Source of the DNA: Bacteroidales bacterium
GTDB lineage: Bacteria > Bacteroidota > Bacteroidia > Bacteroidales > FEN-979
DNA: 21,074 nt
Assembly: GCA_023229525.1 (NCBI GenBank)
Contig: JALNZC010000015.1
Span: forward strand, 65,426 to 86,499
Direction of reading: 5' to 3'
Shown here: positions 7,232 through 14,378 of the stretch, in pieces
Position numbering within the stretch: the stretch's first letter is position 1
Layout of the letters: each line of letters opens with the position of its first letter
Translations under genes and position numbers: made by a program
The notes under the pieces: generated by a model
Seen by the model: only the letters and a program-made list of their open reading frames with translations
Told to the model about the DNA's origin: nothing
Database searches by the model: none

Positions 7232-8677
7232 TCACTGATCTTTAACACAGCGGACTGAAAATCCCTTGGTTTTCTCATAATTTGCATCACGCCATAAATT
7301 CCCGGCGATATACCCTATGGCGCGACTCCAGGCATAAACATTTGAATATTCTGTTGAAGACCAAAAATTGATATATTGCAAATAGCTTATAAAAATGCCG
7401 GTTTCACGATGACCCGCCCCCAATGCTGTAAATCCGCTTGAATTGCTGGCGTCGGTATTGGGACTTTGCCAGTGTGAGTAACCGGTTTCCTTCATTTTTC
7501 CGCCTACAATGGATTCGCCACCAAGAAATGTAGCCACTTGCGTCCATTCCGCATCCGTAGGAATATGCCATCCTGAAGGACACAATCCCGGAATATTCCC
7601 GGTTGGAACAGGATTCCAGGAGGTGAAATTGGTTGCCCCGTTTAAATATTGAACCAGTTCTCCCCATTGATATAACCCTCCATAAATATCGCAATTTGAT
7701 TCGAGATCATTATAACAATATTTTTGAATGACTCCGTTATCCGTTTGTTCCTGCGCTCCAAGGACCATTAATCCGATATTCAGATTTTCTTTCATCCAGC
7801 ATTGGGAGCCAATCAATACAGTATTATAAGTCTTATTATTTCTTGAATCTGTGATTGATTGTCCGCAACTCCAGCAGGCGGAGGTAATCTGTGTCAAGGT
7901 GGTCGGGTTTGAGACGCCGCAACTAGCGTAAGCCCACACATACCTGGTACATCCTGTATTGCAGGTTAATCCTGTTTCTGTCTTTGAAGTATTTGTTCCC
8001 ATATCAGTAGCCAAAGCATAATTATTCGTGGCACTCCATTTATATCCTGTTGCACCTGAGACTGTATTCCAGTTCCAGACAATCTGAGTAGGTAAAGGTA
8101 CATGCACGCCCTGTCCCGGGGCAGCAGGAGAATCTGTCAGCGTGGTTTGTGTTAACGTTGATGGAGCAGAAATTCCGCAGGTGTTATATGCCCATACATA
8201 ACGGGTATAGGATGTGTTACAGGTAAGTCCGGTTTCCGTTTTCGAAGTATTGGCTGCATTGTCAATGGCAGATGAAAAATCATTTAAAGTATTCCACCTG
8301 TATCCGGAAGCATCCGGAACCGATTCCCATTTCCAGATGATCTGGTTTATTGATGGTAAATGAATCCCGGCTACCGGGGTGGAGGACGGATTACAGGTAA
8401 CCACGGAACTCCAGGCACCAGATATCCGTATAAAAAATGCACCGGTTGCAGCAGGTCCACAATCAGTGCAATATACAATAAGTCCATCTGCTGCATTGGA
8501 GATGGCATTGAGTTCCGAATGGGTCATGCGTGGCGGGAGCATCCCTTTAAGATTCGATTTCACATCAAGCATGGCTGATGGGTCAGGCTGGCTTCCATCA
8601 GTATTTATGCCGATCTGTGCAAAGGTTGACATTACCTGAAAAAGGATGATAGACACCAGGGTAAACAGCTTTCTCAT
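7232..8677 (-). CDS. Exported FISUMP-domain protein with duplicated beta-sandwich modules
   Basis: This 481-residue protein starts with a signal peptide (MRKLFTLVSIILFQVMSTFA, about 20 residues). Residues 22-95 hold a motif common in Bacteroidota surface proteins (PDPSAMLDVKS, KGMLPPRMT). Two repeats of about 83 residues follow (about 100-183 and 186-268). They share I(I/V)W(K/N)W, GY(R/K)W, the identical stretch NTSKTETGLTCNT and RYVWAY, and resemble fibronectin-III-like modules. The C-terminal 210 residues are a FISUMP domain: IGSQCWMKENLN, GGLYQWGE, CPSGWHIPTDAEW, FWSSTEY, GFSVRCVK. The function of FISUMP is not established, though such proteins are exported and suspected adhesins. There is no T9SS sorting domain and no lipobox. 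It is transcribed away from the protease gene, and both promoters share TACTTTTG. Confidence 0.88.
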   Translation of the reverse strand: MRKLFTLVSIILFQVMSTFAQIGINTDGSQPDPSAMLDVKSNLKGMLPPRMTHSELNAISNAADGLIVYCTDCGPAATGAFFIRISGAWSSVVTCNPSSTPVAGIHLPSINQIIWKWESVPDASGYRWNTLNDFSSAIDNAANTSKTETGLTCNTSYTRYVWAYNTCGISAPSTLTQTTLTDSPAAPGQGVHVPLPTQIVWNWNTVSGATGYKWSATNNYALATDMGTNTSKTETGLTCNTGCTRYVWAYASCGVSNPTTLTQITSACWSCGQSITDSRNNKTYNTVLIGSQCWMKENLNIGLMVLGAQEQTDNGVIQKYCYNDLESNCDIYGGLYQWGELVQYLNGATNFTSWNPVPTGNIPGLCPSGWHIPTDAEWTQVATFLGGESIVGGKMKETGYSHWQSPNTDASNSSGFTALGAGHRETGIFISYLQYINFWSSTEYSNVYAWSRAIGYIAGNLWRDANYEKTKGFSVRCVKDQ

Positions 8678-8711
8678 AGTCCAGGAAAATTTGTAGTTAT
8701 GGTTTGGTTAT

Positions 8712-8744
8712 CAAAAGTACGATAAAACTTTTTTGAATCTCAAA
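8712..8744 (-). promoter_or_regulatory. Bacteroidota-type promoter of the FISUMP gene
   Basis: On the minus strand TTTG (8744-8741) is followed after 21 bases by TACTTTTG (8719-8712), matching the known -33/-7 pattern TTTG and TAnnTTTG. It ends 34 bases before the ATG at 8677, implying a short leader. Confidence 0.6.
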
Positions 8745-8905
8745 TTTTATTACTTTGCTAAATCCACTTATATATCATATATTGATTACAACGTGAATCC
8801 CTGTATTGAAGCAAGATCAATGAATCCAATCAGACAGTTCTCCGGATCAAATATCCCTGATCCTGTTCTGATACATAAGATAAACTTCTTTCAATGGGAT
8901 ATGGA
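8745..8905. other. Intergenic stretch between the divergent promoters
   Basis: This is the central part of the 323-bp gap between the FISUMP and protease genes. It is AT-rich. A 62-codon open frame crosses it but looks non-coding. I see no dyad operator or RNA gene. Confidence 0.45.
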
Positions 8906-8933
8906 TTTGAGTAATATTTAATTGGTACTTTTG
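8906..8933 (+). promoter_or_regulatory. Candidate promoter of the C1 protease gene
   Basis: TTTG (8906-8909) and TACTTTTG (8926-8933) form a Bacteroidota-like promoter, but the spacer is 16 bases instead of the usual 19-21. The -7 element is identical to that of the divergent FISUMP promoter. It would give a leader of about 60 bases. Confidence 0.42.
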
Positions 8934-9000
8934 TATACAATACAACATCTTGCCATTTTGACTGTGTTATTTTGAAAGAATTCACGCTAAAATTTTTTTC

Positions 9001-12000
9001 ATGAACCATCCTATATCACTCTATGCTCTTTTTATTGTCCTGTTTTTCGTCTCCGTTCCGGGACAGTCACAAAATGTGAATGAACGGAGGTTTACCCCGG
9101 TATATCCTAATTCCGCGAGGTTTTACGATTCGGTAATGGCATCCCGGATACCGGTACTCGAGGTTCCCGCTTCACATCTTAAAACGACACTTCCTTCGGA
9201 GATTGATAATACACAAAATGAATTTTGGCCTGGATTGCTCGATCAATTACAGTTTTACAGTTGTCAGCAATATGCAGGAGTTGCATACACTTTCGGTTAT
9301 GAATTCAACCGTCTCAGAAATACACCAGGTTGGTATTGGGAGAATCGCTTCGGAGCTCATTACACCTGGAATTTCCTTAACGAAGGCGAACGCTATACAG
9401 GTGTTAACTACTTGCATAGTTTTGATGTGATCCGGCAACAGGGACACATGACAAATGACTATTTTGGATCGGATACTGCCGGTTCTTACCTGGGATGGCC
9501 TTCAGGTTACGACAAGTATTATAACGGGATGTATAACCGGTTAAAAAAGGTATATGCTATTCCCATCAACAGTACTAATGGAGTTAATACCCTCAGGAAT
9601 TATCTTTATGACCATCTCGATGGATCACCCACCGGAGGAATTGCCTGTTTTACTACCGAAAGTTGGTTTGAGATGGGCTTATTGCCTCCTGGAACACCCG
9701 AAGCAGGAAAATCAGCCGAGCTATTCTGGTGGCCCTTACCTGACCATGGATTATGTATTGTCGGGTACAATGATTCAATACGTTACGATCTGAATGGCGA
9801 TGGACAGTATACGAATAATATCGATATCAATGGCGATGGCATTGTGGATGCAAAGGATTGGGAAATCGGTGGATTTAAATTTGCAAACTCCTGGGGATAT
9901 TGGTGGTGTGATAACGGCCTTGCGTATGTACTCTACAGCGCAATGGCCAGTAATTATGAAAATCGCGGAGTCTGGAATAACAGTGTATATGTCGTTGAGG
10001 CCGATACCGGGTATCATCCCTTGCTGACCATGAAAGTCAAAATAGATTACAACAAGCGTCAGCGCATTCGCCTTGTTGCAGGGATTAGTTCAGATACCCT
10101 GGCTGCTTTTCCGGAACACACGATTTCTTTTCCTATTGTTAATTTTCAGGGTGGCGATCATGTGATGAATGGATTTGATGATGGTCCGGGCTCAAAAGCC
10201 GTTGAACTGGGACTCGATATTACCCCTTTGATCAATTGGTTTCCGGCAAATGGCGCTGCCCGGTTATTTATTGGGGTGGAAGAACGAGACCCTGATCATT
10301 CCGGTTCCGGCATAATCCAGGAGGCCTCGTTCCTGAACTATACCCAGGGTCAACAGGAATTCACGGCGACAACCACACCTGTGAATATCCTGGATAATGA
10401 CCTGACCTTGGTTTCTGCAGTGGCCACGGTTAACACTTCCAAAGTTCAGATCACAACAACCGAGTTACCACCCTTTCATCCAGGCAAGCCATATGAAGTT
10501 CAACTTGAGGCTTCGGGTGGAACAGCGCCCTATACGTGGTCGCTTCACCAAAACTATTCAAAACAACCTTTTCCCGCTTACCCTCCTGTAAATACCGGAA
10601 CACCACTGACAAAAATCAGTGACCTGAGACCTTATACAGCCAAGGCTCTTCCTTTTCCTTTTCCCTATTACGGAGCAATGTACGACAGCATCTATATCAA
10701 TTTCTATGGGTTCATTTCCTTTGAACCACAGTCTTTGCCTGCTCCTTACATCACCGACGAGCTTGCGATGCTTCAGATGTTCCCATTGATCAGTCCGGCA
10801 TTTTCACAAATGTATACTTACATCCCGTCAAAAAATGATGGCGTGTATTACCAAGCCGATGCCAGCGCGGCAGTCATCTGGTGGAAAGCTTCTGTATCCG
10901 GCCATGAAAGCAATTCAAACAACAATTTCGCGGTTATCCTATATCCGGACGGGCGTTTCGAATTCAGGTACGGGATTATGAACGGAGGTCCGATATTACC
11001 AACCATCTACACAGGAATGTCCAAAGGGGATTCTCAGGATTTCGATATCGAAGCCCAATGGAATGCCGATACCCTGGCTGGGAATGCAACAAGATTCCTT
11101 TCATCGCCGAGTCCTTCCGATATCAGCCTTAAACCAAATGGTATGCTCTCTGTTAAGGATGCCGATTCAACCCAAATTTATGCAATTCCGGTCATGGTTA
11201 CAGATGAAGAAAACCTCTCTGATTCACGATTGTTAATGTTATCTACCGGTTTGAGTATGACTCATGAGGTGTTGTGCGGAGTTGATGGTCAGTTAAAATT
11301 TGGTGTACCAGCCCAACTGAAATTAACACTGGTGAACACCGGGCAAATTGTCATTCAGGATTTAGTGATTCATCTGAAATCTATGGATACATCTTGTTTG
11401 GTCACCGATAGCCTTGTCTCTGTTCCAATTTTGAATCCGGGGGAACCAGTTGTATTGAATTCGGTTTTTAATTTCTCATTGATCCACAATCTTCCGGGAG
11501 GTTACCCTGTCAGGCTTGCCTTATTCGTGGAAAACAACGTGCGATCCTGGCATGAAATACTGGATATTCCCGTGTTTATACCAGCCCATCAACCGGGGGT
11601 GGGATTTCAATCTTACCAAATTAATGACCCCGATGGCAAGTTATCCACTGGTGAATCCGTTGGCCTTAATATGACAATGGTCAACTTTGGAGACCAGCCT
11701 GCTACGAATGTAAACGTTACTTTATCCTGTGGTTCGCCCTATATCAATCTGATTGATACGGTAGCATTTTTTAGCGATTTCAACGCAGGTGATACAAAGA
11801 CGGTTGATAATGCTTTTACTATTCAGGCTACGAACGATATTCCAAATGGAACGACTATTCTTTTCACACTTACGGCCACCGACGGAAGCAGCACATGGAC
11901 GAGCATCTTCACAATAAGTCCTTATGCACCAACATTTTCTATAGGTGGAATGGTTGTTATGGAAATTCCACCACCTTCTGCTCCCGGAAATACCAATGGT

Positions 12001-13866
12001 GTCCTGGATCCCGGCGATATCGCCGACCTCTTGATTACCACTTCCAATTCGGGCGGATATTTAGCCGCGAGTACCGTAGGTGTCCTAACCTGTTCCAGTC
12101 CATACATTACTATAAACGTTGGATCCTGTAATATGGGAAATATGGCAGTTGGTGATACACTGGATGCGGTATTCAATGTTTCGGTAAGCCCGGATGCACC
12201 CTTCAATACATCAGTTACATTTACATATAATGTAACATCCGGAATGTATTCTGCTCAGAAACAATTTACTCAGAAAATCGGATTGATAGTCGAGGATTTT
12301 GAGACGGACGACTTTTCACGTTTTCCATGGAACTCCGGGGGTAATCAACCTTGGGTAATCACAAATATTGATCCTTTCGAAGGAATGTATTCTGCCAAAT
12401 CCGGCGCCATAACAGATAACCAAACCAGTGACCTTAGTCTGCAAAGAGATGTAATCAGCCCCGACAGTATTTCATTTTACTTCAAGACTTCATCGGAAGC
12501 AGATTATGATTATCTTAAATTTTTCATTGACGGAACCAATTCAGGGCAATGGGCAGGCGAAACACCATGGACAAGAGCTGTCTTCCCTGTTGCTGTTGGA
12601 AATCATACTTTTAAATGGCAATATTTTAAGGATGGCTACGTATCAAATGGAAGCGATTGTGTCTGGATCGATTATATCCAACTCCCGGCAACTGTTGAAT
12701 CCGGAGTCCATGTATCGGGTTCTATAACCTATGCCAATCCGATAAATACGCCGCTCACAGGATTGACCGTTAAATTGAAGAACAGCGAAGGTACAGTGAT
12801 TAAAACCACCAACACCAATGCTTCCGGAGGCTATACCTTTACGGTAATTCCTCCGGGTAATTATACTTTTGAAGTCACAACAACAAAACCATGGGGTGGG
12901 GTTACTGCAGCCGATGCACTGCTTTACCGTAAACACATTGCTAACATTTCATTACTAACGGGTATTTACCTTGTATCGGGGGATGTTAATAGTTCAGGAA
13001 TGTTAACGGCTTCCGATGTATTGCAGATCCAGAAGCGGATTGCCTTTATTACCAATTCTTTTCCGTCGGGCGATTGGCATTTCAACCAACTACCTTTTAC
13101 GGTAGGAACAAACAACGTCACACAGAATTTCAATGGCATAACTTACGGTGATGCCAATGGATCTTATGTACCCATCGGAAATAAAACAGATATTGTTCAT
13201 AAAGGTACCGTCGCACTCGGTACGGTCAAGGGTGGGATAGATGAAATTATCATTCCCGTTCTTATGACCGATATTGAAAACATGGGCGCATTCCAATTCA
13301 CGGTTCATTACGATTCAAATAAATTGAAAATCAAGAATATTACCGATTGGATATCAGGAATAGAAGACGTTACTGTGGGAATTCCGGCACCTGGTGCTAT
13401 AACATTCGTATGGGCCGCCGATGTAAATGGTGTTTCCATCAGCGAAGGTGTTTTGTGTAACCTTCATTTCCTGTCCAATTCAACAGACGAGTCAGTTCTG
13501 TCATTTGAAGATGATCCTACGGTGAAAGAATTAACTGATTATGATGGGAACAGTTTTATGCCTGATCTTATCAGTGGCCTTGTCAAATCGTACACCGGAA
13601 GCGGAACATCAAATTCGTTAGGCTTTACCATCTATCCGAATCCGAATAACGGAAAATTTTACCTGCAGTTTGACTCAGACAAATCTTCGGTCTGCATTAA
13701 GGTCATGAATGCGATTGGGTTGACTGTTTTTGAGGAAAAAAATATCAACGTCGCAATATCCCGTATCAGGTTATTGAACCTGAGTGATCAGCCTGACGGG
13801 GTCTATATTTTGACCATTTACGACAAACTCCAAGTGACTTCCCAAAAAATTGTAATCCGAAAATAG
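9001..13866 (+). CDS. T9SS-secreted papain-like (C1) protease with dockerin-like and cohesin-like domains
   Basis: This 1621-residue protein begins with a signal peptide (about 1-24). The papain-like domain spans about 75-310, with oxyanion Gln82, nucleophile Cys88 (QFYSCQQYAG), His249 (PDHGLCIVGY) and Asn296 (FANSWG) in the correct order and the usual Q-to-C spacing of six. Between His and Asn lies an insert of two EF-hand/dockerin-type loops (263-268 and 275-286, DINGDGIVDAKD). Further on are an Ig-like stretch (about 487-515), three NEW3/CARDB-like beta-sandwiches (about 757-1095), a MAM/lectin-like module (about 1097-1230), a carboxypeptidase-regulatory-like module (about 1240-1300), a dockerin-like segment (about 1300-1345) and a cohesin-like domain (about 1403-1529). 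It ends in a T9SS sorting domain (YPNP at 1545-1548). By family it should cleave proteins at the cell surface or outside; its substrate is unknown. The classical propeptide is absent, and Gln replaces the Trp that usually follows the Cys. Confidence 0.88.
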   Translation: MNHPISLYALFIVLFFVSVPGQSQNVNERRFTPVYPNSARFYDSVMASRIPVLEVPASHLKTTLPSEIDNTQNEFWPGLLDQLQFYSCQQYAGVAYTFGYEFNRLRNTPGWYWENRFGAHYTWNFLNEGERYTGVNYLHSFDVIRQQGHMTNDYFGSDTAGSYLGWPSGYDKYYNGMYNRLKKVYAIPINSTNGVNTLRNYLYDHLDGSPTGGIACFTTESWFEMGLLPPGTPEAGKSAELFWWPLPDHGLCIVGYNDSIRYDLNGDGQYTNNIDINGDGIVDAKDWEIGGFKFANSWGYWWCDNGLAYVLYSAMASNYENRGVWNNSVYVVEADTGYHPLLTMKVKIDYNKRQRIRLVAGISSDTLAAFPEHTISFPIVNFQGGDHVMNGFDDGPGSKAVELGLDITPLINWFPANGAARLFIGVEERDPDHSGSGIIQEASFLNYTQGQQEFTATTTPVNILDNDLTLVSAVATVNTSKVQITTTELPPFHPGKPYEVQLEASGGTAPYTWSLHQNYSKQPFPAYPPVNTGTPLTKISDLRPYTAKALPFPFPYYGAMYDSIYINFYGFISFEPQSLPAPYITDELAMLQMFPLISPAFSQMYTYIPSKNDGVYYQADASAAVIWWKASVSGHESNSNNNFAVILYPDGRFEFRYGIMNGGPILPTIYTGMSKGDSQDFDIEAQWNADTLAGNATRFLSSPSPSDISLKPNGMLSVKDADSTQIYAIPVMVTDEENLSDSRLLMLSTGLSMTHEVLCGVDGQLKFGVPAQLKLTLVNTGQIVIQDLVIHLKSMDTSCLVTDSLVSVPILNPGEPVVLNSVFNFSLIHNLPGGYPVRLALFVENNVRSWHEILDIPVFIPAHQPGVGFQSYQINDPDGKLSTGESVGLNMTMVNFGDQPATNVNVTLSCGSPYINLIDTVAFFSDFNAGDTKTVDNAFTIQATNDIPNGTTILFTLTATDGSSTWTSIFTISPYAPTFSIGGMVVMEIPPPSAPGNTNGVLDPGDIADLLITTSNSGGYLAASTVGVLTCSSPYITINVGSCNMGNMAVGDTLDAVFNVSVSPDAPFNTSVTFTYNVTSGMYSAQKQFTQKIGLIVEDFETDDFSRFPWNSGGNQPWVITNIDPFEGMYSAKSGAITDNQTSDLSLQRDVISPDSISFYFKTSSEADYDYLKFFIDGTNSGQWAGETPWTRAVFPVAVGNHTFKWQYFKDGYVSNGSDCVWIDYIQLPATVESGVHVSGSITYANPINTPLTGLTVKLKNSEGTVIKTTNTNASGGYTFTVIPPGNYTFEVTTTKPWGGVTAADALLYRKHIANISLLTGIYLVSGDVNSSGMLTASDVLQIQKRIAFITNSFPSGDWHFNQLPFTVGTNNVTQNFNGITYGDANGSYVPIGNKTDIVHKGTVALGTVKGGIDEIIIPVLMTDIENMGAFQFTVHYDSNKLKIKNITDWISGIEDVTVGIPAPGAITFVWAADVNGVSISEGVLCNLHFLSNSTDESVLSFEDDPTVKELTDYDGNSFMPDLISGLVKSYTGSGTSNSLGFTIYPNPNNGKFYLQFDSDKSSVCIKVMNAIGLTVFEEKNINVAISRIRLLNLSDQPDGVYILTIYDKLQVTSQKIVIRK

Positions 13867-13901
13867 TCTTGACAACGATTTTTTTTGTGGGTCCTAACCC
13901 T

Positions 13902-13938
13902 TATCGGAAGTCCGATACATGGAAAAGTAAAATACTTT
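13902..13938 (+). other. Two small hairpins downstream of the protease gene
   Basis: TATCGGA-AG-TCCGATA (13902-13917) and AAAGTA-AAA-TACTTT (13924-13938) are perfect inverted repeats starting 35 bases after the protease stop. Neither has a clean T-run, so they are weak terminator or mRNA 3'-end candidates only. Confidence 0.35.
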
Positions 13939-13990
13939 CAATGTATTGATCTTATCTTTTATCTTCAATTTTGTGCGAATTGGTGCAAAT

Positions 13991-14033
13991 AAATAAAGGG
14001 TTCCAAACAGAAATTGTTTAGAACCCTTTATTT
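13991..14033 (-). terminator. Intrinsic terminator of the tRNA operon
   Basis: A perfect 13-bp stem (AAATAAAGGGTTC paired with GAACCCTTTATTT) is extended by a second 5-bp stem (AAACA/TGTTT) after one mismatch, around a 5-base loop. On the minus strand it begins four bases after the tRNA-Pro CCA and ends in TTTATTTATTT, so it fits a Rho-independent terminator for the tRNA transcript. On the plus strand no T-run follows. Confidence 0.72.
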
Positions 14034-14036
14034 CAC

Positions 14037-14115
14037 TGGTCGGGGTAGCAGGATTCGAACCTGCGACCTCCTGCTCCCAAAGCAGGCGCGATGAACCGGG
14101 CTACGCTATACCCCG
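14037..14115 (-). tRNA. tRNA-Pro (anticodon TGG)
   Basis: The acceptor stem CGGGGTA pairs with TACCCCG. The anticodon stem-loop is CCTGC-TTTGGGA-GCAGG, giving anticodon TGG (reads CCN proline codons). The T arm is GCAGG-TTCGAAT-CCTGC. The discriminator A and a genomically encoded CCA follow (14040-14037). It lies three bases downstream of tRNA-Ser and is followed by a strong hairpin, so it is the second gene of a two-tRNA transcript. Confidence 0.96.
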
Positions 14116-14118
14116 GAG

Positions 14119-14205
14119 CGGAGAAGGGGGGATTCGAACCCCCGGTACAGTTTCCCGTACGACAGTTTAGCAAACTGTTGGTTTCAGCCACTCACCCACC
14201 TCTCC
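14119..14205 (-). tRNA. tRNA-Ser (anticodon GCT)
   Basis: The acceptor stem GGAGAGG pairs with CTTCTCC (one G-T pair), with discriminator G. The anticodon stem-loop is ACAGT-TTGCTAA-ACTGT, giving GCT (reads AGC/AGT). The long variable arm (GTACGGGAAACTGTAC region) is typical of class II serine tRNAs, and the T arm is GGGGG-TTCGAAT-CCCCC. No CCA is encoded, unlike the tRNA-Pro three bases downstream, so CCA must be added enzymatically after cleavage. Confidence 0.96.
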
Positions 14206-14251
14206 GTTTGCCGGTATGAATTATGGCCGAAATGTTTTAGAATCGGGGCTG

Positions 14252-14282
14252 CAAAATTAGAAATTCCCACGGGTTAAACAAA
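14252..14282 (-). promoter_or_regulatory. Bacteroidota-type promoter of the tRNA operon
   Basis: On the minus strand TTTG (14282-14279) is followed after exactly 19 bases by TAATTTTG (14259-14252), an exact match to the TTTG/TAnnTTTG pattern. It lies 46 bases upstream of the tRNA-Ser 5' end. This is the best promoter match in the window. Confidence 0.72.
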
Positions 14283-14378
14283 ATTATTTTCATCGGCTTT
14301 AAAATGCAGGGTTAACGGGAGATTTTCATAAATTTGAACACTGAATATAAAACAAGGTGCCACTAATAATCTTATATT

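Noticed and set aside
8733..8921. 62-codon open frame in the divergent intergenic region
   Set aside because: It crosses both candidate promoters and its translation has no recognisable feature.
14037..14205. tRNA genes as an integration site of a mobile element
   Set aside because: There is no integrase, no duplicated tRNA 3' end and no transfer gene in the window.
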